From: JAZLDV01 sp045614925
GTDB lineage: Bacteria > Bacillota_I > Bacilli_A > Erysipelotrichales > Coprobacillaceae
DNA length: 14,864 nt
Assembly (NCBI GenBank): GCA_045614925.1
Contig: JAZLDV010000046.1
Coordinates: 1-14,864 of the forward strand
Direction of reading: 5' to 3'
Shown: positions 7,316 through 14,427 of the stretch, in pieces
Numbering within the stretch: position 1 is the first letter of the stretch
Layout of the letters: each line of letters starts with the position of its first letter
Notes under the pieces: generated by a model
What the model was told of the DNA's origin: nothing
The model's input: only the letters and a program-made list of their open reading frames with translations
Database searches by the model: none
Position numbers and translations under genes: made by a program

Positions 7316-7350
7316 ATTACTTTAGTGCATTATACCATACTTTGAAGTTA

Positions 7351-9942
7351 TTATTTATTATTTGAAACAAAGATTTTTATAAAATCATTTTCTGTTCTTA
7401 TCCAGTTACCATGTACTGTACCAAAATGATATAGAGTATCTAAGTCATGAATAGCAAAAAATTTAACTTTCCATTGATCTTCACCAGTACAATATAATTT
7501 AAATGATCTGATTCGTTTTTTTCTTATAGGTTCTTTCATCTTAATTATAAAGGTATCTAAATCACCAGCCTCAAAGTTATCTGAGAATGCTTTATCTATA
7601 TAATACTTTTCTGATTGTGGTTTACCTGAATCGTCTATATATTCAATATCAACAAAAATATTATTATTTGTACCAGAGTAATCTTCAGTATCTGTTTTTA
7701 TTGTTACTAATAAATTTTTTATATATGCATTTGAACTGATTGTATTCGCACTTTCAATATTATTTATGTTAAATAAAGGATATGTATAACCTGTAGAATT
7801 TACCCATTTTTTAACATTAGCTCTACATAAACATAAGCCAGTATCGGTATCATAAATAACTATATATTTTAATTTCCAATCATCACTTCCATTTTTACTA
7901 ATTGTAAAACTTTTTAATTCGCTTAATTCGACAGGACTAGGTAAAGCTAAAGTATAAGTATCAAGATCATCTCTTTCAAAATCATTATACATATATTTAT
8001 CTAAAACTTTGCTGTAAGAAGTGCCGTTAGCATAATTAATAGATATTTTCACATCATCATCAGTACCTGAGTATAGGACATCATCTGTTGTTATTGTAAT
8101 TGATAAGTTTGTTATACTATTAATACTCTTATTAGATTCATAGTCCTTATTAATATTTTTAAATAATTGAATACCAGCAGGTTTTTTAAATTCTAGTTTT
8201 GTATGACCTAATTTTCCTAAAATTATTCCTGTACGCGAATCAAGAACGGTAAAGTTATTAAAAATCCAATTGTTATTACCTGAAAGCTCAACTTCGAATC
8301 TCACAATGTGATCAATATGAACAGTATAAGGAAGTACTAACTCAAAGACATCTTGCTTTCCTTTTTTGAAGTTATTACGATAATTGTTTACTAATGGAAG
8401 AACAATTGTCGGATTATTATCTAAAACGATTTTAAAATATACATCTTTATTAGTATCAGCATAAGCCATACTTGAAGTTGTTGTGACTATTTTAATCTGC
8501 TGAAGAGAAGATGTAAATTTGGCTTTAGTAAATACAGGTTCTTGATCAAAACGTTTGCATATACCATTTAATTCATCTGTACCAATTAAGCATAATTTGC
8601 TCATAACTAATCCTTGATAGAATGGTAAGAAAGTAATATCATTAGCATCTGTAGTCTTACCAAGGTTATCCCATTCATCTTTTAATTTCTCTGATAAAGA
8701 AAAACCATTAAATAGTAAAGGATTGTTTATTAAATGAATTGGATCTTTAATAACACCTTTAATTGTGTCCATAGCTTCATCAAAATCTTCAATCACTCTA
8801 TTTTTTTCAGGACCAGCAACAATATTTGCTAAATCTTTAATATATGGAAAAGCATATTCTTTCAATTCATCCTTAATTTCTTCTTCTATATAATCTAGAA
8901 TATAATCTATTATAGGAATATTAATGCCAAGATTATTAAAGAAATCAACAATCTTTTTAATTATATTATATATATCATAATATTCAGTATCGCGTAGAGC
9001 ATATTCAGGAACAAAAATAAATAAATCTTCTTCAGCCTCACTAATAGCAGTTTTAGTTCCAGAGTATAAAGCTTTTTGGGCAATTTTTTCCCATAATTTT
9101 AGCCATGAATCAATCATTTTTTCTATTTCAATTATATCTTTTTTCACTTTATTTGAGCAGTTTTCAAAATCTTCATCTGTTAAAGTACCATTATCAACTA
9201 AATTTTTGTAATAATTTTTTGTGGCTTCACTACGATATTTTTCTAAATAATTAACATAAGCTTTAATAAAATTAAAATCAGTTAATTCAAAATCTTTAAA
9301 TCTTGTATTAGTAATAAAATCTGCTCTATTAACAGCATGTTTTGTTGCAAAGCAACTTTTTAAATAGTCTATAGGGACATTTATTGCATATTCATGTGTA
9401 ATCCATGCCTTTTTATTAATACTTTTTAATCCTAGTTCAATGCGTTCATCCATATATGCTTCTATTGCCATATGTCGAATAATAATTAAGCAATCCAATA
9501 ATGCACGTTCACCATTATCATTTAAAAAATTATCTAGTATTCCTTTGATACTAGGGAACCAACCTTTAGCATAACTATTGACATATCTATGTGTAAACAT
9601 ATCACCTGCATAATGGACTAAATATCCCATATAAAATGCCCAAGCTTTTTTAGTATCTTCGTGATTTAAAGGCATAGCACATAGTTCATTAAACATGATA
9701 TTTAACCATTCTCCTGAATGTTCAGGATGAATAATCATTTGACCGAAAATAAGATCTGGGAAGAAGTCTGGGCCAATTGAACCGCCTCTAAAATAAGAAG
9801 GGTAAGTTAATATTGATTCCTTTATAATATCAGGAACATTATATCTATTATACTTATCATTTTCTTTAATAAAAAAACATCCATGATTCTTTAGTTCTTC
9901 TATTAAAAGATTAGCCATGTAAATATGTCCTTTACTTTTCAT
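7351..9942 (-). CDS. Zinc phospholipase C-like protein with three PLAT-like domains
   Basis: An 863-residue protein. Numbering from a GTG 9 nt upstream (subtract 3 for this start), the N-terminal 180 residues match the zinc-dependent phospholipase C family of Clostridium perfringens alpha-toxin: H9, D62, H75/H78, H113-x3-D117 (VHYAGDMFTH), H121 and H160-x3-E164 give a near-complete ligand set. A helical middle (about 185-475) is unassigned. Three PLAT/C2-like modules follow at about 482-590, 612-720 and 741-850; the last two carry the SGT-[DN] start, the F-E-x-x-DLDT turn and a conserved W-K of PLAT domains. Alpha-toxin has one such module. There is no signal peptide, unlike secreted toxins. 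The ATG at 9942 with AGGTGA upstream is preferred to the GTG at 9951. It overlaps the preceding gene by 11 nt. Lipid hydrolysis is inferred. Confidence 0.82.
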   Translation of the reverse strand: MKSKGHIYMANLLIEELKNHGCFFIKENDKYNRYNVPDIIKESILTYPSYFRGGSIGPDFFPDLIFGQMIIHPEHSGEWLNIMFNELCAMPLNHEDTKKAWAFYMGYLVHYAGDMFTHRYVNSYAKGWFPSIKGILDNFLNDNGERALLDCLIIIRHMAIEAYMDERIELGLKSINKKAWITHEYAINVPIDYLKSCFATKHAVNRADFITNTRFKDFELTDFNFIKAYVNYLEKYRSEATKNYYKNLVDNGTLTDEDFENCSNKVKKDIIEIEKMIDSWLKLWEKIAQKALYSGTKTAISEAEEDLFIFVPEYALRDTEYYDIYNIIKKIVDFFNNLGINIPIIDYILDYIEEEIKDELKEYAFPYIKDLANIVAGPEKNRVIEDFDEAMDTIKGVIKDPIHLINNPLLFNGFSLSEKLKDEWDNLGKTTDANDITFLPFYQGLVMSKLCLIGTDELNGICKRFDQEPVFTKAKFTSSLQQIKIVTTTSSMAYADTNKDVYFKIVLDNNPTIVLPLVNNYRNNFKKGKQDVFELVLPYTVHIDHIVRFEVELSGNNNWIFNNFTVLDSRTGIILGKLGHTKLEFKKPAGIQLFKNINKDYESNKSINSITNLSITITTDDVLYSGTDDDVKISINYANGTSYSKVLDKYMYNDFERDDLDTYTLALPSPVELSELKSFTISKNGSDDWKLKYIVIYDTDTGLCLCRANVKKWVNSTGYTYPLFNINNIESANTISSNAYIKNLLVTIKTDTEDYSGTNNNIFVDIEYIDDSGKPQSEKYYIDKAFSDNFEAGDLDTFIIKMKEPIRKKRIRSFKLYCTGEDQWKVKFFAIHDLDTLYHFGTVHGNWIRTENDFIKIFVSNNK

Positions 9943-10552
9943 AATTATCACCTAATTTCAATATAATATTTAAAAATTGTTCTCTTAATACTTTATTTGA
10001 CCAAAAGATAGAATCATTATGTTCCCATTGTTTAATATCAGTTGGATTTTCTTGTAAAGCATTATTACTATTATCAAAACCAACTCCATCCAAGCTAAAC
10101 ATATAATTCATAATATTAGGATCAAAAGGTATTTCTACTGTACTTTGTGTTGTGTTTATGTTATTTAGAGTCATTTGTTCAACATCATAATAAACATCTT
10201 TATCTGCTGTTGTATCAATTATTTCTCCTTTATTGTTCAATATTGAAACAAATAAATTGAAGTAATTTTTAGGATCTGTCATATCCGAATCTAATATAGC
10301 ATATCCAAATTCTTTAAAAGTGTCTTTAGAATAAACTGAAAAAATTATTTTATTATTTTCGGTATTTTTAGCTGTATAAACTAAATTATTATTTTTATTT
10401 GAAATACTTAATTCATAGATTAAACTTAAACACTCTTGGACATTTTCGCATCTAGGAAAATATAATAATTGTGAATCATTTTCATCATAAATATGCGTAT
10501 AATAACCAGGTCTAAGTTTATTTCTTTCTATTATTGCTTTCCATTTTACCAT
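9932..10552 (-). CDS. Hypothetical protein translationally coupled to the PLC-like gene
   Basis: A 206-residue acidic, asparagine-rich soluble protein with no signal peptide, membrane segment or motif that I recognise. The first 100 residues alternate short strands (WKAIIERNKLRPGYYTHIYD; NLVYTAKNTENNKIIFSVYS), suggesting a beta-rich fold. The C-terminal part (from about 165, including IKQWEHNDSIFWSNKVLREQFLNII) looks helical. The ATG has AAAGGAGA just upstream. Its last 11 nt overlap the start of the PLC-like gene, so the two are very likely co-translated and may act together, for instance as partner, chaperone or inhibitor. That is inference from gene order only. A weak TATGAT-like -10 lies about 25 nt upstream; no convincing -35 is seen. 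Confidence 0.75.
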   Translation of the reverse strand: MVKWKAIIERNKLRPGYYTHIYDENDSQLLYFPRCENVQECLSLIYELSISNKNNNLVYTAKNTENNKIIFSVYSKDTFKEFGYAILDSDMTDPKNYFNLFVSILNNKGEIIDTTADKDVYYDVEQMTLNNINTTQSTVEIPFDPNIMNYMFSLDGVGFDNSNNALQENPTDIKQWEHNDSIFWSNKVLREQFLNIILKLGDNYEK

Positions 10553-10655
10553 AAATATATCTCCTTTCTCTATTTATATAATCATAACATATAAACCTAA
10601 ATTTTTATAAAAAAAACAAAGTATAGAAAAAAATTCTAATTTTCAATAAAATAAA

Positions 10656-10685
10656 AAAATAGAGTATATTTTTATACTCTATTTT
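10656..10685. terminator. Hairpin terminator between the membrane protein and the PLC operon
   Basis: A 13-bp perfect stem AAAATAGAGTATA/TATACTCTATTTT with a TTTT loop, 7 nt past the stop of the minus-strand gene at 10693. A-run and T-run on both sides allow termination in either direction. It separates the membrane-protein gene from the two-gene operon, though read-through is possible. Confidence 0.75.
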
Positions 10686-10692
10686 CAATGTT

Positions 10693-11223
10693 TTATTCAT
10701 AATGTGTATAATCGTTATAATCTTCATGAAGTAATTTGAATTTGAAGTTTGCACTTTCACCTACTGCAATGACTTGTGTACGTCCTTTTAGATTATCAAT
10801 TCTAAGTGTAGATGCAAGATCCGGTTTAAATTTACCAACTATTTTTCCATTATTAACTACGATTAATTCAAAATTACCTTCTTTTATTTCATATTCATAA
10901 ATAGTTAATTCAAACGTAGAATTTAAAATATAGTCTGTTTCTAATATTTGTGTAACACCAGAATACTTTTTAGAACTAAAAGTTACGCCACCTAATTGAA
11001 CACCACCTAGTTTAAAGTTTTCTTTTGTATAAGAAAAACCTTTAGAACCATAATTTAAATCAAGCATATCAGATTCACTAATTCTTTGAATATTATAATT
11101 GTTTGTTCCATTGGTATCTTCAATATGTTCAAAATCATCAGTTAAAATAGAAAAAGCAAATCCAACAATAACAACAGCTGCAATCACTATTGCACCAATC
11201 TTTTCTAATTTTTCTTTATTCAT
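10693..11223 (-). CDS. Small membrane-anchored extracytoplasmic protein, unknown function
   Basis: 176 residues from the ATG at 11223, chosen because AGGTGG lies 7 nt upstream; the ATG at 11229 is too close to it. One N-terminal membrane segment (about residues 9-29, IGAIVIAAVVIVGFAFSIL) with KEK before it suggests an anchor with the rest outside. The outer part (about 30-176) is rich in beta strands; the segment FELTIYEYEIKEGNFELIVVNNGKIVGKF, followed by an ITxAVGESANFKFKL-like close, resembles small Firmicute proteins of unknown role that I know only by pattern. There is no lipobox or sortase signal. It is transcribed in the same direction as the PLC operon but closed by its own terminator, so co-function is unproven. 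Confidence 0.75.
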   Translation of the reverse strand: MNKEKLEKIGAIVIAAVVIVGFAFSILTDDFEHIEDTNGTNNYNIQRISESDMLDLNYGSKGFSYTKENFKLGGVQLGGVTFSSKKYSGVTQILETDYILNSTFELTIYEYEIKEGNFELIVVNNGKIVGKFKPDLASTLRIDNLKGRTQVIAVGESANFKFKLLHEDYNDYTHYE

Positions 11224-11355
11224 AATCATCCCACCTTTATATAATATTTTAACATAAATATAATATTTATGAAATTAATTATAATTATAAAATACCTGTA
11301 GAAGTTAAGAACAATATAATTATAATAATAGGAGTTACATATTTAACATAGTTTG

Positions 11356-11403
11356 GCGAGGATTCTCCCACCTCTACAGGTGGAGAGATGAATCGCTTTT
11401 TTT
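11356..11403 (+). terminator. Hairpin plus T-run at the left side of the tnpB unit
   Basis: GCGA/TCGC forms an outer stem and CCACCT (11368-11373)/AGGTGG (11378-11383) an inner stem with loop CTAC, followed by seven T. It resembles both an intrinsic terminator and the subterminal hairpins of IS200/IS605 ends. It would shield tnpB from incoming transcription. It is GC-rich compared with everything around it, which suggests it belongs to the mobile element. Confidence 0.55.
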
Positions 11404-11461
11404 AGTGTTAAATATATAAGTGATAATGTATGAAAATGATGAATTATACTGGCAATTGTGG

Positions 11462-11467
11462 TATAAT
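11462..11467 (+). promoter_or_regulatory. Extended -10 promoter of tnpB
   Basis: TGG-TATAAT gives an extended -10 with a perfect hexamer; no good -35 is visible. A transcript would start near 11474 and run through the hairpin at 11486-11551 before reaching tnpB. Confidence 0.5.
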
Positions 11468-11485
11468 AAATATGCGGAATTATTC

Positions 11486-11560
11486 GAGGAATAAATGTAT
11501 TATTTGTATGTTGTATGTATATATAAGATTCAGGTAATATATTTATTCCTCTTTCTTTTT
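11486..11560 (+). terminator. Leader hairpin with T-run before tnpB (candidate attenuator)
   Basis: GAGGAATAAATGTATTA (11486-11502) pairs with TAATATATTTATTCCTC (11535-11551) with one G-U pair, a 32-nt loop, and is followed by TTTCTTTTT. It lies between the tnpB promoter and the ribosome site at 11571, so most transcripts could end here. Confidence 0.6.
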
Positions 11561-11582
11561 TATGGAAAGTGAGGTGAATATC

Positions 11583-13043
11583 ATGGCAAACTTTATTGTA
11601 CAGTTTCCTTTAAAAACTGAAATATATCAGGAAGATATTTTAAACAAACGTTTTGAAATAGGAAGAAAAATATATAATTCTTTGGTTCATGTAACTCAAA
11701 AACGTTACAAAGAAATGGTTAAAACTAAGAAATATAGAAATCTTCTGTCTTCTTTAACAGGGAATAAAAAATCAGATAAAGATATTTGGAAACAAATAAA
11801 TAACATTCGTAAACAGTATGGTATGTCAGAATATTCATTTCATGAAGATGTGAAGAAGATGCAGAAGCATTTCAAGAAGAACATAGATGCTTTTACTGCC
11901 CAAAAGATTGCAACAGAGTTATGGAAATCATATGAAAAATTATTCTATGGAAATGGTAAGAAAGTTTATTATAAGAAACATGGAAACCTTAATGCCCTTG
12001 AAGGAAAATCCAACAAAACAGGTATTCGTTTTAAAGATGATGTACTTATCTGGAATGGATTAGAAATTCCAGTTGTCATAGATTATGATAATTATTATGA
12101 ATATCAGGCACTTCAATGTGACATCTGTTATTGTAGAATTGTAAGAAAATATATAAGAAATAAATATAGATTCTATATCCAGATAGTATTTAAAGGTAAT
12201 CCACCTATTAAAGTTGATAATGAAACAGGAGATATTAAACACCATATTGGACAAGGTACTGTTGGATTAGATATTGGTACTTCTACTATCGCTGTTGCAA
12301 GTCAATCTGACGTAAAGATATTGGAACTTGCTGACAAAGTACAGAATATTGAAAACAAAAAACAAAAACTTCTAAGAAAAATGGATAGATCGAGACGAGC
12401 AACTAATCCAGATAATTATAATGAAGATGGAACCATCAAGAAACAAGGTAATAAAAAAATTATATGGAATAAATCAAATCACTACATAAAATATCAAAAT
12501 GAATTGAAAGAATTATATAGAAAACAAGCAGATACAAGAAAATATCAGCATGAATGTCTGGCAAATTATATCGTATCTCTTGGAAATAAGGTATATGTTG
12601 AAAAGATGAACTTTTCGGGACTGCAAAGACGTGCTAAAAACACCGAAAAGAATGACAAAGGCAGATTTAAACGAAAGAAACGATTTGGAAAGACTTTAGC
12701 AAATAAAGCTCCTTCTATGTTATTGACTATCATAGATAGAAAATTAAAGTATTTTGGAGAAGAACTTATAGAGATAAATACTTTTGAAGCTAAAGCAAGT
12801 CAGTTTAATCATTTAGATGGGACATATACAAAGAAAACATTATCTCAAAGATGGAATGATTTTAACGGAATAAAAGTACAAAGAGATATGTATTCTGCTT
12901 TTTTAATAATGAATATAGCAGACGATTTGAAGAATTTTGATATTGATAAATGTAATGAAAGATTTGATAACTTCTATCGACTACATAATTTAGAAGTTGA
13001 TAGATTAAAAGGACATAAAAATTTAAACAGTATAGCAATTTAA
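11583..13043 (+). CDS. tnpB: TnpB-like RNA-guided nuclease lacking the zinc ribbon
   Basis: 486 residues from the ATG at 11583, preceded by GAGGTG (11571-11576); the in-frame ATG at 11562 has no ribosome site. RuvC motifs are GLDIGTSTIAVAS (D230), VYVEKMNFSGL (E340) and KVQRDMYSAFLIMN (D435), so the catalytic triad looks intact. TnpB proteins are omega-RNA-guided DNA nucleases and ancestors of Cas12. Between RuvC-II and RuvC-III a normal TnpB has a CxxC...CxxC zinc ribbon; here that stretch (about 402-432, SQFNHLDGTYTKKTLSQRWN) has no cysteine. At 486 residues it is longer than typical 350-420-residue TnpB, with a longer N-terminal half. There is no tnpA next to it, so it may be immobile or moved in trans. 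Loss of the ribbon could be a subfamily trait and not decay, since the frame is fully open. Confidence 0.87.
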   Translation: MANFIVQFPLKTEIYQEDILNKRFEIGRKIYNSLVHVTQKRYKEMVKTKKYRNLLSSLTGNKKSDKDIWKQINNIRKQYGMSEYSFHEDVKKMQKHFKKNIDAFTAQKIATELWKSYEKLFYGNGKKVYYKKHGNLNALEGKSNKTGIRFKDDVLIWNGLEIPVVIDYDNYYEYQALQCDICYCRIVRKYIRNKYRFYIQIVFKGNPPIKVDNETGDIKHHIGQGTVGLDIGTSTIAVASQSDVKILELADKVQNIENKKQKLLRKMDRSRRATNPDNYNEDGTIKKQGNKKIIWNKSNHYIKYQNELKELYRKQADTRKYQHECLANYIVSLGNKVYVEKMNFSGLQRRAKNTEKNDKGRFKRKKRFGKTLANKAPSMLLTIIDRKLKYFGEELIEINTFEAKASQFNHLDGTYTKKTLSQRWNDFNGIKVQRDMYSAFLIMNIADDLKNFDIDKCNERFDNFYRLHNLEVDRLKGHKNLNSIAI

Positions 13044-13215
13044 AAAGAGAATATATAAATAGGTTTTGACACGAGCCTTATGCTATCGTTAATGGACATA
13101 AAGGTGTCTTTGGTAGTAAAAGTCTTATGGAAGTTCATCAGTCTTATATACTTTCGAGTATATTTGGAAGTGAATATACATAAGAACCCAACGTGCTTTA
13201 GCCGTTGGAGTGTCA
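13044..13215 (+). ncRNA. Putative omega-RNA / right end of the tnpB element
   Basis: The noncoding stretch right after the tnpB stop contains a 7-bp stem with a TTCG tetraloop (ATATACT-TTCG-AGTATAT, 13146-13163) and a 6-bp stem CCAACG/CGTTGG (13188-13193/13203-13208), then GAGTGTCA. omega-RNAs of IS605-type elements are read from the same strand, overlap the tnpB 3' end and finish at the element border, the adjoining host bases acting as guide. Position and structure fit; the 5' end (possibly inside tnpB) and exact 3' end are guesses. Confidence 0.45.
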
Positions 13216-13347
13216 GGAGTAAACTTATGACCACTAACTTCCATTTCTTCAATAATTGTTTTAGGTTTAAATGTTTTGTTACGTTAGTGACACAGGAATT
13301 GCAAAGATGGCAGCAGTTAAATATGCTAATTGTTGATAATAAAGGAT
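13216..13347. other. Flank between the tnpB element and the next terminator, no gene
   Basis: No supportable gene lies here. A 21-codon frame at 13271-13336 reads YVSDTGIAKMAAVKYANC before a stop and sits just ahead of a strong terminator, so it could be the 3' scrap of a gene lost when the transposon arrived. It has no ribosome site and no recognised family. Confidence 0.3.
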
Positions 13348-13378
13348 AGAAGTTATATTGAATATAACTTCTTTTTTG
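13348..13378 (+). terminator. Intrinsic terminator upstream of frlB
   Basis: An 11-bp perfect stem AGAAGTTATAT/ATATAACTTCT with loop TGA is followed by TTTTTT after the arm. It isolates the frl operon from upstream transcription, and must once have served a gene to its left. Confidence 0.88.
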
Positions 13379-13404
13379 TTAATTGATTCGTGATTGGTAA
13401 AATG

Positions 13405-13413
13405 TGTTATAAT
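13405..13413 (+). promoter_or_regulatory. Extended -10 promoter of frlB
   Basis: TGT-TATAAT at 13405-13413 has a perfect -10. TTGATT at 13383-13388 is a possible -35 but with a long 19-nt spacer. Transcription would start right at the ribosome site, so the leader is very short. Confidence 0.5.
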
Positions 13414-13433
13414 TGATAAAAGGGGGATTTTTT

Positions 13434-14426
13434 ATGTTGAAGTTAGATGTGAATGAAATGTTAGAGAGTGTAAATGGTGCTTTAGCATTAAGAAGTGAAA
13501 TAAATAATATAGTTGATGAATTATCTAAAGATTATAAAAATATATGCTGGATGGGAATTGGAGGAACATGGGCAAGTGCAATGCAGGCTTATGTTCATAT
13601 GAAAGAATATAGTTCTCTAGAAATAATAGTAGAAAATGCGTCAGAATATCTGACAACGGGAAATAAAAGAATTAAAGATGGAACTATTGTTGTGATGTCA
13701 TCAGTAAGTGGAACAACAAGTGAAATGGTGAAGGCAGTAGAAAAAGTACAAGATGCTGGAGCTAAAGTTATAGGTTTTATTGATAATGAAGAGTCAGTTT
13801 TAGCTAAGATGGCTGATTATGTCATATCATATAAAGCTAATGAACAATTAAAATTTTATATGGTTGCTGATCGTTTTATGCATAATGCATTAGAGATTGA
13901 TTGGTACGAAAGATTATATAAAGAATTAGATTTACATCTTGCACAAGTATTAGTGGATGTAGAAATTAGGGCAGATGAATTTGGAAAAGAATTTGCATTA
14001 AAACATCATAATGATCCAATTCATTATTTTGTTGGTGCAGGAAATATGTGGGGAGCCACATATTCTTATGCAATGTGTTATTGGGAAGAACAGCATTGGT
14101 TAAAGACAAAATCGATTATGGCAGGTGAGTTTTTTCATGGGATGTTTGAAATTATTGAAAAAGATACTGCAGTAACTGTATATGTTGGAGAAGATAAACA
14201 AAGAGATTTGAGCTTGAGAGTTAAAGAGTTTTTACCTAAGATTTGTGATAATTATACGATTATTGATACTAAAGATTATGATTTAAATGGGATTAGTGAG
14301 GAATTTAGAGGTATGATTTCTCATCTTGTGATGAGAGCAATTAATCATAGAATAGATGTTCATATTGAAGAGTTAAATAATCATAATATGGAGACAAGAA
14401 GATATTATAGAAAGCTGGATTATTAA
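13434..14426 (+). CDS. frlB: SIS-domain deglycase, FrlB-like (fructoselysine 6-phosphate)
   Basis: 330 residues from the ATG at 13434 with AGGGGG at 13421-13426; an upstream TTG at 13413 is the last base of the -10 box and is rejected. The first SIS domain (about residues 20-165) has the sugar-phosphate loop MGIGGTWASAMQA and MSSVSGTTSEMVKAV. The second (about 185-325) has VGAGNMWGATYSYAMCYWEEQHW with AGEFFHGMFEII. FrlB-type enzymes cleave phosphorylated fructosamines into glucose 6-phosphate and a free amino acid such as lysine, in the cytosol. The following gene, one base away, is a PfkB kinase of FrlD type, the enzyme that would make the substrate; this pairing supports the call over GlmS-like isomerases. 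The exact amino acid substrate is not certain. Confidence 0.85.
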   Translation: MLKLDVNEMLESVNGALALRSEINNIVDELSKDYKNICWMGIGGTWASAMQAYVHMKEYSSLEIIVENASEYLTTGNKRIKDGTIVVMSSVSGTTSEMVKAVEKVQDAGAKVIGFIDNEESVLAKMADYVISYKANEQLKFYMVADRFMHNALEIDWYERLYKELDLHLAQVLVDVEIRADEFGKEFALKHHNDPIHYFVGAGNMWGATYSYAMCYWEEQHWLKTKSIMAGEFFHGMFEIIEKDTAVTVYVGEDKQRDLSLRVKEFLPKICDNYTIIDTKDYDLNGISEEFRGMISHLVMRAINHRIDVHIEELNNHNMETRRYYRKLDY

Positions 14427-14427
14427 T

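Larger units (their letters stand above)
11351..13215 (+). mobile_element. Solitary tnpB element (IS200/IS605 or IS1341 type)
   Basis: One tnpB gene flanked by a hairpin-rich left region and a hairpin-rich right region, with no Y1 transposase gene. Ends are approximate: elements of this class have no terminal inverted repeats or target duplications, so the borders cannot be fixed from one sequence. The left limit is set before the GCGA...TCGC hairpin, the right after the last hairpin and GTGTCA. Confidence 0.55.

Noticed and set aside
12060..12254. 64-codon minus-strand frame inside tnpB
   Set aside because: Low-complexity Ile-rich antisense shadow of tnpB with no independent support.
13040..13252. 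Open frame on the minus strand opposite the tnpB 3' region (and a plus-strand frame at 13080-13349)
   Set aside because: Both lie over the hairpin-rich right end of the element, have no ribosome site or recognisable domain, and other frames here read equally well, so they look like chance frames over a structured RNA.
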